NCBI GenBank assembly: GCA_030041195.1
Contig: JASHOI010000166.1
Span: 1-21,804, forward strand
Direction: 5' to 3'
DNA: 21,804 nt
DNA from: Streptosporangiaceae bacterium
GTDB lineage: Bacteria; Actinomycetota; Actinomycetes; Streptosporangiales; Streptosporangiaceae
The notes beneath the pieces are model-generated. The model did not search any database. It was not told where the DNA came from and worked only from the letters and a program-made list of their open reading frames with translations. The translations under genes were made by a program, and so were the position numbers. Shown in pieces: positions 15,679-21,804 of the stretch. The first letter of the stretch is position 1, and every line of letters starts with the position of its first letter.

Positions 15679-15691
15679 CCACGGCCCGTCA

Positions 15692-15720
15692 GCCGGTCGG
15701 CTGGACCGGCCGTTTGTACT
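15692..15720 (+). terminator. Probable Rho-independent terminator after the glycosyltransferase
   Basis: GCCGGTC-ggctg-GACCGGC (15692-15710) is a perfect 7-bp stem with a 5-nt loop, 13 nt after the glycosyltransferase stop. It is followed by a T-leaning tail (CGTTTGTACT). It would end the methyltransferase-glycosyltransferase transcript and marks the right edge of the low-GC pair. Confidence 0.55.
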
Positions 15721-15770
15721 ATTTGCGCTGATCATGGCTGCGGACCGTAACCGCATGAAACCCTGTACCC

Positions 15771-15990
15771 ATGAGCGCGGGCCTGATCAGTCCGGTGATG
15801 GTCGGCCGCAGCGAGCAGCTGGCCGCGCTGCGGCAAATCTTCGACCGGGCGGAGGCCGGATCGCCGGGCGCCACGCCGACGTGGCGCAGCTCCGGAAGGC
15901 GGCGGACCGGGTGGCCGACGATGATCCGGCGCGGCCCCGGGTGCTGGCCGCGCTGGCGGACCAGCTCATGGACGCCCAGCTGGCGGACGA
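15771..15990 (+). pseudogene. Remnant of a LuxR-type AAA+ regulator (N-terminus) fused out of frame to another fragment
   Basis: The frame starting at ATG 15771 reads MSAGLISPVMVGRSEQLAAL and continues to about GSPGA. This is how large LuxR-family regulators with an AAA/NB-ARC ATPase begin (MVGR.xEL..L). The Walker A motif that should follow within about 20 residues is absent. Instead the coding signal shifts frame near 15865 to a helical piece ending ARPRVLAALADQLMDAQLADEA, which stops being coherent at about 15988. The second piece could come from the TPR-like region of the same regulator, implying an internal deletion, or from another gene. Neither piece could make a working regulator. Confidence 0.6.
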
Positions 15991-16254
15991 GGCGACGACC
16001 GCCACCAGCTCTGGCCCGGCGGCATCGTGTTCCTGCCCCGCGGCATCCCGCACGCCGTCCGGTGCGACATCGCCTCGCGGGCGCTGGTCCTGTCCACTCC
16101 GGCCGGTTTCCAGGAGGGCGTGTTCCGGACGGCGGGCTGGGACCTCAGCCAGCCGGTACCCGAAGGCTGGCAGGTCACGCCGGAAGCGCTGGAACAGGCC
16201 GCCGAGCAAAGCGAGGTCACCCTGCTCGGACCGCCGCACGGGCTCGACGACTGA
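15991..16254 (+). pseudogene. C-terminal fragment of a cupin-domain protein
   Basis: In the third frame, GDDRHQLWPGGIVFLPRGIPHAV is the second half of a cupin barrel. It is followed by the tail WDLSQPVPEGWQVTPEALEQ and the stop at 16252-16254. Such tails occur in quercetin-dioxygenase-like cupins. The first half of the barrel, including the HxH metal-binding strand, is missing: the upstream sequence belongs to the regulator remnant. The ATG-like or GTG starts inside cannot yield a complete cupin. It ends 21 bp from the convergent solute-binding gene. Confidence 0.65.
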
Positions 16255-16275
16255 CACCCCGTCCCGGGAGAACCG

Positions 16276-18123
16276 TTACTTCACGAAGTACCAGTTCTCC
16301 GGGTTGATGCTGAGCGTCGAGCTCTGCGGCAGCACGCCCTTCAGGTTGTCGGCGACCTCGGTCAGCGTGTACGCGGCCCATGGCTGCCACATCACCGGGA
16401 GCTGCTTGGCCAGGTAGTCCTGCCAGGAGTACATGTACTGGAGGTTGCCGCTGGTAAGCGTCTTGTCGATCAGCGCGTCGTTGGTTGAGTCACAGTAGCC
16501 GCCGAAGTTGGCCGGCACACCGCACAGGAACAGCTCCTCGCCGGTGGGCAGGAAGTCGGGCGAGAACGTCCAGCCGAGGCCAAAGTTGGCCATGTCCCAG
16601 TCGCACGGGAGCTTGGCGACGACGCAGTTGCCGCCGGCTATCGCGCCCATCTCGTTGGCCGGCTTGGACACGAGGTTCAGCTTGATGCCGACCGCTTCGG
16701 CGTTGGACTGCAGCTCGGCCATTTCCGAGGCCAGCCAGGAAAGCCCGGTGGCGTACATGAAGCTGAAGCTCAGGCCCTGCCCCTTCTTGATCCCGGGACC
16801 ACACAGGCTCGGGTTCGCGCACGTGGACACGCCGTTCGCGACCACGTGCCAGCCGTGGCTGGTCAGCAGGCTCTTCGCCTCGCCAGGGTTGTACCGGAAC
16901 GGGTCGCCCGCCTTGCCCTGGGCGGACAGGAACTGCGTCGCGGGGGTGCTGCCGACCGGCCCGACCGTTGGCACGCCGTAGCCGCGCAGCGGGCCCCTGA
17001 TGATCGCCTCCTGGTCCAGCAGGTAGGCCATGGCCTGGCGGAAGTACAGCTGCCGCATGATCGGCCCGTTCCCGGTGGTGGACTGGAGGTTCATCACGTA
17101 GTAGCCGATGCCCCATGGATACAGCGGCGCTAGCGTGTAACCGGGCACCGGGTTCGGGCCGGTGGCCGCGTCGGCCGGCTTGGCCGGGGCGTCCTCGGCC
17201 GGCAGGTACCCGACGTCGATCTTGGTGCTCGGGCTCGCCGCGCGCAGCACGTCGTACTCGGCCGAGTCCGTGGTGAACGGCACCTCCTGGAACGCGGCCA
17301 GCTTCGGCTTCACCGGCCCGGAGTAGGACTTGCTCGGCACGAACGTGATGTGGCCGTCGGAATTGAACGCGCTCAGCCTCCACGGCCCGTCCACGATGCT
17401 CCAGATCGGGGACGTGGCATACGTGGTCATGTTCTGCGCCTGGCCGTTGAGGTAGCTGTAGACGGCCGCGCAGTCGCTGACCGTGGTGTCGCAACTGGAC
17501 GGGCCGGACGCGGTCCGGTCCCACGCCGCCGGCATGGGCGTGATCTGGCTCAGCTCGTTGTACTGGAACCAGGTCGGCGAGTAGGCCTTGTCCATCGTCA
17601 TGGTCAGCTCGGTGGGGCTGACCACCTTGATGTCCGTCACGTTCTGCGGGAACCCGGCGCCGAGACCCCAGTCCTGCGGCACGGCCAGCAGCATGTTCAG
17701 CCAGAACATGACGTCCTGCGCGGTCACCGGCGTGCCATTGGACCACACATAGGGCTTCAGCTTGATCGTGACCGTGGTCCCGCTGAACGTCGCCGGGTAG
17801 GCCAGGCTCAGCGACGTGTTCAGCGTGGGCTTTGCCCCGGTCCCGAACCAGTACAGCGGCCGGTACATCAGCCACTGCAGGTCGAAGATGTTCGCGTTGC
17901 TCGCGTCGGCGCTGGCCATGAACGGGAAGATGTAGTCGGGCGTGTACGACGGCAGTTCCGCCATCACCGCCGTGCCGCCCTTGACCGGCGCGCCGGACGA
18001 CGAGGTGTTGCTGGTGCTGCTGCAGGCCGCGGCGCCAAGGGCAAGCACTGCCACCCCGGCGGTCACCGCGAGCATCCTGCCCCGCAGCCTGGATCCGCGC
18101 TGCCGCCGTGTGGATCGGCCCAT
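16276..18123 (-). CDS. Extracellular solute-binding lipoprotein, family 5 (peptide/nickel-type ABC transporter)
   Basis: A 615-residue exported lipoprotein of the SBP_bac_5 family, which binds oligopeptides, dipeptides, nickel or other solutes for an ABC importer. The signal peptide runs from MGRSTRRQRGSRLRGRMLAV through a hydrophobic core to the lipobox ending at Cys34 (GAAAC-SST), followed by a Ser/Thr-rich linker. Family features include GGTAVMAELPSYTPDYIFPF at the mature start, LKPYVWSNGTPVTAQDVMFWL (the conserved W.dG.p.ta.DV.f), and a C-terminal half with FRQAMAYLLDQEAI. ATG 18123 is chosen over the open frame back to 18285 because AAGGAGG lies at 18132-18138 and only this start gives a proper signal peptide. 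No permease or ATPase gene is adjacent, so the partner transporter is elsewhere or absent. Confidence 0.92.
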   Translation of the reverse strand: MGRSTRRQRGSRLRGRMLAVTAGVAVLALGAAACSSTSNTSSSGAPVKGGTAVMAELPSYTPDYIFPFMASADASNANIFDLQWLMYRPLYWFGTGAKPTLNTSLSLAYPATFSGTTVTIKLKPYVWSNGTPVTAQDVMFWLNMLLAVPQDWGLGAGFPQNVTDIKVVSPTELTMTMDKAYSPTWFQYNELSQITPMPAAWDRTASGPSSCDTTVSDCAAVYSYLNGQAQNMTTYATSPIWSIVDGPWRLSAFNSDGHITFVPSKSYSGPVKPKLAAFQEVPFTTDSAEYDVLRAASPSTKIDVGYLPAEDAPAKPADAATGPNPVPGYTLAPLYPWGIGYYVMNLQSTTGNGPIMRQLYFRQAMAYLLDQEAIIRGPLRGYGVPTVGPVGSTPATQFLSAQGKAGDPFRYNPGEAKSLLTSHGWHVVANGVSTCANPSLCGPGIKKGQGLSFSFMYATGLSWLASEMAELQSNAEAVGIKLNLVSKPANEMGAIAGGNCVVAKLPCDWDMANFGLGWTFSPDFLPTGEELFLCGVPANFGGYCDSTNDALIDKTLTSGNLQYMYSWQDYLAKQLPVMWQPWAAYTLTEVADNLKGVLPQSSTLSINPENWYFVK

Positions 18124-18307
18124 TGCCCGCGCCTCCTTGGCCAGGGAACCGGCTCGGCACCGCCGGCCCGGCGCGCTCCGGTGAAGTCCGGCGAATCTGA
18201 TGCCCGGCGATTGCGGCCGACCGGTGCTGGTCGTCGGGTGCGGCGCTGCGGCACTGGCGCGGCGGTGACGACGGCCGGTGACCACCGGCCTGGGGCCTAT
18301 GTTGCTG

Positions 18308-18337
18308 AATATAGAGCGACATGCCGTAAGCGATCAA
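18308..18337 (-). promoter_or_regulatory. Candidate promoter for the solute-binding protein gene
   Basis: On the minus strand, TTGATC (18337-18332) and TATATT (18313-18308) are 18 bp apart, a fair housekeeping-type promoter. Transcription from about 18300 would give a leader of roughly 180 nt before the ATG at 18123. The leader is very GC-rich, and I see no riboswitch class that I recognise. Confidence 0.45.
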
Positions 18338-18358
18338 GACGCCGCAACTGCGCGGTAA

Positions 18359-18376
18359 TCGCTAAGTAGTCGCTAA
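18359..18376. repeat. Helically phased direct repeat TCGCTAA
   Basis: TCGCTAA occurs at 18359-18365 and 18370-18376, 11 bp (about one DNA turn) apart. It lies between the candidate minus-strand promoter and the plus-strand gene at 18418. Tandem repeats in phase are typical of response-regulator binding sites, so a regulator of one or both divergent genes could bind here. Confidence 0.4.
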
Positions 18377-18417
18377 ATCGAGGGAACCGTCCGGGGTGCG
18401 CCCGGAGTCTAACTAAT

Positions 18418-18651
18418 GTGAGCGAGCGCAACGCGGCGCCTCGGGATGCCCAGCCAGCCAGCCTGATTCTGGTCGAGCAGTCCGGCGCCAAGCATGAGAT
18501 CCCCCAGGTCTCCCTCATGATCGGAATCATCGAAGCCGAGCAGGCGATGCACGGCCACCGCGTGCCGCTGCGGGAAGTCAAGGTCGTCAGCCACCACCAG
18601 GCCATCGCCCGCTGGAAGGCTGGCGGGCTCGGCTGGCGCCGGGTCGCCTGA
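18418..18651 (+). CDS. Small hypothetical protein, 77 residues
   Basis: I do not recognise this protein. It starts at GTG 18418, with GGAG at 18404-18407 as a plausible ribosome binding site about 10 nt upstream. The product is a small soluble protein with a Ser/Glu-rich start, a beta-like strand ASLILVEQSG, a helix EIPQVSLMIGIIEAEQAMHG and a basic C-terminus HHQAIARWKAGGLGWRRVA. G/C at third codon positions is high, which supports a real gene. It is divergent from the solute-binding gene and convergent with the methyltransferase, ending 20 bp before it. A DNA- or protein-binding accessory role is possible but unproven. Confidence 0.6.
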   Translation: MSERNAAPRDAQPASLILVEQSGAKHEIPQVSLMIGIIEAEQAMHGHRVPLREVKVVSHHQAIARWKAGGLGWRRVA

Positions 18652-18671
18652 TCAGCCGGAGCGGACGCCGG

Positions 18672-19412
18672 TCATTCGGGGGCGGGCTTCTCCCAGACCG
18701 AGACGTGTCCCCGGCTCTCACCGGTGAACGGCTCCCGGGTCCATCCGTCCCATCGCGCGCGCAGCCGCAGCCCGGCGAGCCGGGCCATCAGGTCGAGCTC
18801 GGCGGGCCACACGTACCGGAACGGGATCGTGCGGTATTCGCCGCGGCCGTCAGCAAGATTCACGTAGTGGCCGCGCATGCCCTGCGTGGCGAAGTCGTAG
18901 CTGTAGCACACCCACCGGGTCGGGCCCGCGCTCCACGGCAGGACGTTCTGCCCGGGCGGGAGCCGGCGCAAGGCGGGCACCCCGACCTCGATGACGAAGC
19001 AGCCGCCCGGTTCCAGGTGCGCCGCCGCGTTGCGGAAGCAGGCCACCTGGGCGTCCTGCGTGGTCAGGTTGTTGATCGTGTTGAAGACCAGGTAGGCCAG
19101 CGCGAACGTCCCGTCCACTCGCGTGGTCGAGAAATCACCCAATGTCACGCCGATCGCGTCGGCGCCCGGCTTGGCGCGCAGCCGGGCGACCATGGCACGC
19201 GACAGGTCGATGCCGTGCACCGGAACGCCGCGCGCCGCCAGCGGCAGCGCGATGCGCCCGGTGCCGATGCCCAGTTCCAGGGCCCGGCCCCGGCCGGCCA
19301 GTTCGGCCAGCAGGTCCACCGCGGGGTCCACGGCACCCGGCTCGAAGATGTCCGACGTCTCGTCGTACGTCGCCGCGACCTGTTCCCCGAAGTGGTCCTG
19401 TGCCTCGTCCAC
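18672..19412 (-). CDS. Class I SAM-dependent methyltransferase
   Basis: 246 residues from GTG 19412. Motif I ALELGIGTGRIALPLA (44-59) binds SAM, Asp69 (GIDLS) contacts the ribose, and Asp93 (LGDFS) the adenine. FALAYLVFNTINNL (103-116) is motif IV, and HLEPGGCFVIEVGVP the following strand. The C-terminal half is beta-rich (YSYDFATQGMRGHYVNLADG) and would form the substrate lid. The start is chosen because TATGGT lies exactly 6 nt upstream on the minus strand, as in leaderless genes, and because upstream in-frame sequence is Arg-rich and overlaps the divergent promoter region. It is divergent from the DUF2087 gene across 108 bp that hold a long inverted repeat. Substrate unknown. Confidence 0.88.
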   Translation of the reverse strand: MDEAQDHFGEQVAATYDETSDIFEPGAVDPAVDLLAELAGRGRALELGIGTGRIALPLAARGVPVHGIDLSRAMVARLRAKPGADAIGVTLGDFSTTRVDGTFALAYLVFNTINNLTTQDAQVACFRNAAAHLEPGGCFVIEVGVPALRRLPPGQNVLPWSAGPTRWVCYSYDFATQGMRGHYVNLADGRGEYRTIPFRYVWPAELDLMARLAGLRLRARWDGWTREPFTGESRGHVSVWEKPAPE

Positions 19413-19418
19413 CGGCGG

Positions 19419-19424
19419 ACCATA
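19419..19424 (-). promoter_or_regulatory. Leaderless -10 element of the methyltransferase gene
   Basis: TATGGT on the minus strand, 6 nt before GTG 19412. No Shine-Dalgarno is present. The distance is identical to that in the MarR and DUF2087 genes. Confidence 0.5.
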
Positions 19425-19453
19425 CCGCAGCAAGCGGGCACGACGCTTCCGGA

Positions 19454-19480
19454 TTTTCGGCCGCCGGGGCCGGCCGAAAA
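19454..19480. promoter_or_regulatory. 27-bp inverted repeat centred between two divergent genes
   Basis: TTTTCGGCCG (19454-19463), a 7-nt centre, then the perfect complement CGGCCGAAAA (19471-19480). There are 41 bp from its left end to the methyltransferase start and 40 bp from its right end to the DUF2087 start, so it sits symmetrically just upstream of where both -35 regions would be. The T and A runs are inside the stem, so it is not a standard terminator. A shared operator is the best reading. Confidence 0.65.
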
Positions 19481-19508
19481 CCGCTCGGGACCGGGCGGCG
19501 CCATGGTG

Positions 19509-19514
19509 CACAAT
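19509..19514 (+). promoter_or_regulatory. Leaderless -10 element of the DUF2087 gene
   Basis: CACAAT lies exactly 6 nt before ATG 19521 with no ribosome binding site. It supports 19521 rather than the in-frame ATG at 19503, which would place the -10 inside the gene. Confidence 0.45.
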
Positions 19515-19520
19515 GTCCGC

Positions 19521-19847
19521 ATGCCCGATCTTGATCCAGTACCTGTCCTGGAAGCGGTGGCTGCCGACCCGCTGCTGCGGGTCTTCGTCGCCGGCGGGCG
19601 GATCCAGGCCATGCCGGCCAAGCACTCACGGCGGCTGCTGCTGCTGGACAAGATCGCGCAGGGATTCGAGCCCGGCGTGCGCTACCCGGAACGCAACGTC
19701 AGCCTGTTCCTTGGTGCGCTGCACAGCGACTACGCGGCGCTGCGCCGGTACCTGGTCGATGAGGACTTCCTGTCCCGGTCCCACGGCGAGTACTGGCGCA
19801 GCGGCGGCACCGTCGACCCGGCGCACGGGCCCGGGCAGGCAGGATAG
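19521..19847 (+). CDS. DUF2087-domain protein, probable small winged-helix-like regulator
   Basis: 108 residues. The DUF2087 core is clear: an initial helix (PVLEAVAADPLLRVFV), then the conserved MPAKHSRRLLLLDKIAQGFEPGVRY, EXNV-type helix RNVSLFLGALHSDYAALRRYLVDEDFL and the terminal SRSHGEYWR. DUF2087 occurs alone or attached to HTH domains of known regulators, and its helix-helix-strand layout resembles a winged helix. A role in transcription is inferred, not shown. It may bind the 27-bp inverted repeat at its own promoter. The MTHFSD-like gene begins 4 bp after its stop, so the two form an operon. A methyltransferase is divergent. Confidence 0.82.
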   Translation: MPDLDPVPVLEAVAADPLLRVFVAGGRIQAMPAKHSRRLLLLDKIAQGFEPGVRYPERNVSLFLGALHSDYAALRRYLVDEDFLSRSHGEYWRSGGTVDPAHGPGQAG

Positions 19848-19851
19848 GCGC

Positions 19852-20631
19852 ATGCCCCGTTCCGTGCCCCGTCACGATCGTGATGCAGGCGGGCCGGCCG
19901 AGGTCCTGGCAGCAAAGGCCGAGCTGCGGGACGAGGTGTGGTCGGCCATGCGCGCGGCGAAGGTGGCCAGGTTCCCTGGTGCCGCCGGGCGCATCCCGAA
20001 CTTCACCGGCGCCGAGGCGGCCGCCGAGCGGCTGCGGGCCGTGCCCGAGTGGCGGGCCGCGCGCACCATCAAGGCCAACCCGGACTCCGCGCAGTGGCCA
20101 GTGCGCCAGCGCGCGCTCGAGGACGGCAAGACCGTGTACATGGCGGTCCCCCGGCTGGCCGCAGACGAGCCGTTCTTCGCCCTGGATCCGGACCACCTGA
20201 GCGAGCCGCCGCGCAAGGCGGCATCGATCAGCGGGGCGGAACGGTCCGCCCGGCGGGTTGCGCTGGCCGACCTGTCCCCGGTCGACCTGGTGGTGATGGG
20301 CAGCGTCGCGGCCAGCGAGGACGGCGCCCGGCTGGGCAAGGGCGGCGGGTTCGCCGACCTCGAATTCGCGCTCGCCACCGCCGCTGGCCTGATCGGGCCG
20401 CGCACCGTGGCCGTCACCACCGTCCACGAACTGCAGCTGCGCCCGGCCGGGGTGATCCCGGTGACCGGCCACGACGTGCCGCTGGACTTCATCGTGACGC
20501 CCGAGCGGGTGATCGACTGCCGCACCCGGCACGCGCCGCGGCAGGCCGCCAGCATCTGCTGGGACGACCTGACCGAGGAGAAGATCGCGGCGATACCCCT
20601 GCTCGCCGCCCAGCGAGCCAGCCAGAGATAG
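19852..20631 (+). CDS. 5-formyltetrahydrofolate cyclo-ligase family protein (MTHFSD-like branch)
   Basis: 259 residues. True cyclo-ligases convert 5-formyl-THF plus ATP to 5,10-methenyl-THF. The family fold is visible: the N-terminal helix KAELRDEVWSAMRAAKVARF, IKANPDSAQWPVRQRAL, KTVYMAVPRL, the DLVVMGSVAASEDGARLGKGGGFADLE segment (about 145-171), and AVTTVHELQL. Where classical enzymes read G-x-G-x-G-Y-Y-D, this protein has KGGGFADLE (163-171). That is the variation seen in methenyltetrahydrofolate-synthetase-domain proteins, whose activity is uncertain. Length exceeds the roughly 190 of classical enzymes. The ATG at 19852 is 4 bp after the DUF2087 stop, with AGGA just upstream. Co-expression with a methyltransferase's divergent partner hints at one-carbon metabolism. 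Confidence 0.85.
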   Translation: MPRSVPRHDRDAGGPAEVLAAKAELRDEVWSAMRAAKVARFPGAAGRIPNFTGAEAAAERLRAVPEWRAARTIKANPDSAQWPVRQRALEDGKTVYMAVPRLAADEPFFALDPDHLSEPPRKAASISGAERSARRVALADLSPVDLVVMGSVAASEDGARLGKGGGFADLEFALATAAGLIGPRTVAVTTVHELQLRPAGVIPVTGHDVPLDFIVTPERVIDCRTRHAPRQAASICWDDLTEEKIAAIPLLAAQRASQR

Positions 20632-20656
20632 CTTGGTCACGGGGGGTGACGAGCTC

Positions 20657-21804
20657 ATGCGGCACGACCTGGCGGCGACCGCCGGGGAGAGACGGGCGTC
20701 GGGCAAAGCCGCCAGGAAACGGGCGGCGCGGGGCACGCTCGGGAACTGGGACGAAGGGCAGCGCGAGCACGACGCGCTGGAGACGATCCTGGCCCAGAAC
20801 CAGATCCGGGTCCCCGGCCTGCTCCCGATCCGGCACCAGCGGATGGCGGCCTCGCCGTGGAACTACTACCGCGGCGCGGCCGCCGTGATGGCCAGCGACC
20901 TGGCCTCGGTCGCCAGCAGTGGCCTGAACGTGCAGCTATGCGGCGACGCCCACGTGCTGAACTTCGGCCTGTGGGCCACGCCAGAGCGCAACCTGGCCTT
21001 CGACCTGCGCGACTTTGACGAAACCCTGCCCGGCCCGTTCGAATGGGACGTGAAGCGGTTCGCGGCCAGCCTGGTGGTCGCCGGCCGGGAGAACCGGATC
21101 AAGCCGGCCCGTGCCGCCGCCGCGGTGACCGCGGGCGTCGAGGCCTACCGCAAGCGGATGCGGCGCTACGCGAAAATGCCGGAGCTCGACATCTGGTACG
21201 ACGGCACGCACGCTGACGGCCTGCTCGGCTATTTCGAGCCTGCCGATCGCGGTCGCGTTTCGGTTCATATTGAACGCGGACGCAAGCGGCGGACGAGCCG
21301 CGGAGCGTTCGCCAAGCTGGTGGCGATGGCGCACGGGCGGCCCCGGATCACCGAGGACCCCCCGGTCCGGGTGACGATCGGCGACGACGAGCAGGCCGAC
21401 CTGGTGGACAACCTGCTGGCCGAATACCGGCTGACGCTGCGCGAGGACCGGCGCAGCCTGTTCGACAAGTTCACCGAGGCCGACGTGGTCCGCCAGGTCG
21501 TGGGCGTGGGCAGCGTCGGCATGCGCGTCTACCTCGTGCTGCTGGAGGGGAGGACCGGCGCGGACCCGCTGTTCTTGCAGGTCAAGCAGGCCGGGCCGTC
21601 GGTGTACGAGGCGCACACCGAGCCCAGCGTGCACGGCAACCACGGTGAGCGGGTGATCAGCGGCAAGCGGCTGGTGCAGACCGCCACCGACATCTTCGTC
21701 GGCTGGGGCTCGCTGCACGGCAACGACTACTACGTCCGGCAGTTCCGCGACATGAAGATCATCCCGACCACCGACCTGATCGCCCCCGTCCTGGCCGAGT
21801 TCGC
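20657..21804 (+). CDS. DUF2252 family protein, 3'-truncated by window edge
   Basis: 382 codons are visible and the frame is still open at the window end. DUF2252 proteins are usually about 430-480 residues, so roughly the last 50-100 are missing. Diagnostic motifs: NYYRGAAAVMASDLA (69-83), VQLCGDAHVLNFG (92-104), FDLRDFDETLPGPFEWDVKRFAASL (115-139), VGVGSVGMRVYLVLLEG, LFLQVKQAGPSVYE, and DIFVGWGSLHGNDYYVRQFRDMK near the end. The Asp/His-rich GDAH and DFDE motifs suggest a nucleotide- or metal-binding enzyme, but no activity is established that I know of. The ATG at 20657 follows a G-rich stretch (GGGGGG at 20641-20646). It is 25 bp downstream of the cyclo-ligase-like gene, so it may belong to that operon. 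Confidence 0.92.
   Translation, partial: MRHDLAATAGERRASGKAARKRAARGTLGNWDEGQREHDALETILAQNQIRVPGLLPIRHQRMAASPWNYYRGAAAVMASDLASVASSGLNVQLCGDAHVLNFGLWATPERNLAFDLRDFDETLPGPFEWDVKRFAASLVVAGRENRIKPARAAAAVTAGVEAYRKRMRRYAKMPELDIWYDGTHADGLLGYFEPADRGRVSVHIERGRKRRTSRGAFAKLVAMAHGRPRITEDPPVRVTIGDDEQADLVDNLLAEYRLTLREDRRSLFDKFTEADVVRQVVGVGSVGMRVYLVLLEGRTGADPLFLQVKQAGPSVYEAHTEPSVHGNHGERVISGKRLVQTATDIFVGWGSLHGNDYYVRQFRDMKIIPTTDLIAPVLAEF

Noticed and set aside
18124..18285. Longer start for the solute-binding protein at 18285
   Set aside because: The extension is Arg/Pro-rich, would bury the signal peptide, and the AAGGAGG at 18132-18138 points to ATG 18123.
19454..19480. Bidirectional Rho-independent terminator
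   Set aside because: The T and A runs pair inside the stem and no T-run follows it on either strand; it also lies upstream, not downstream, of both genes.

Overview
The window is about 22 kb of GC-rich bacterial chromosome. Strong third-position G/C bias, frequent GTG starts, candidate leaderless promoters and the gene families present point to a large-genome actinomycete. I cannot name a genus. I see no rRNA, tRNA, CRISPR array, transposase or integrase. The genes at both ends are cut by the window edge: a short-chain dehydrogenase at the left and a DUF2252 protein at the right.

Region 1 (about 1-9,255) looks catabolic and regulatory. It holds the SDR fragment, a MarR regulator, a class I glutamine amidotransferase divergent from a cytochrome P450 across only 35 bp that carry a palindrome, and an XRE-cupin regulator. 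Divergent from that regulator is an NCS1 permease translationally coupled to an agmatinase-family ureohydrolase. A consensus-like promoter (TTGACA, 17 bp, TACGAT) then precedes an ACMSD-type amidohydrolase and an APC amino-acid permease. The joint theme is probably uptake and breakdown of nitrogenous (guanidino, amide or amino acid) compounds. The substrate is not readable from the sequence.

Region 2 (9,447-13,523) is the least familiar part. Three overlapping genes encode a coiled-coil protein with about four membrane segments, a lipoprotein ending in an OmpA-like peptidoglycan-binding domain, and a 689-residue protein with a degenerate Nudix-like segment. Start/stop overlaps of 4 and 8 bp imply co-translation, so a membrane- and wall-linked sensing complex is a reasonable hypothesis.

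Region 3 (13,763-16,254) looks acquired and decayed. A methyltransferase and a family 2 glycosyltransferase have visibly lower GC and codons rare in the neighbours (22 G/C in bases 14,101-14,160 against 45 in bases 541-600). Next to them lies a patchwork of gene remnants: a LuxR/AAA regulator start, a second fragment in another frame, and a cupin C-terminus in the third frame.

Region 4 (16,276-21,804) is ordinary GC-rich sequence. It holds an orphan extracellular solute-binding lipoprotein, a 77-residue hypothetical protein, a methyltransferase divergent from a DUF2087 gene plus an MTHFSD-like gene, and the DUF2252 fragment. A 10+7+10 inverted repeat lies at the exact midpoint of that divergent pair. 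Both of those promoters, and that of the MarR gene, show a -10-like hexamer exactly 6 nt before the start codon, as expected for leaderless mRNAs.
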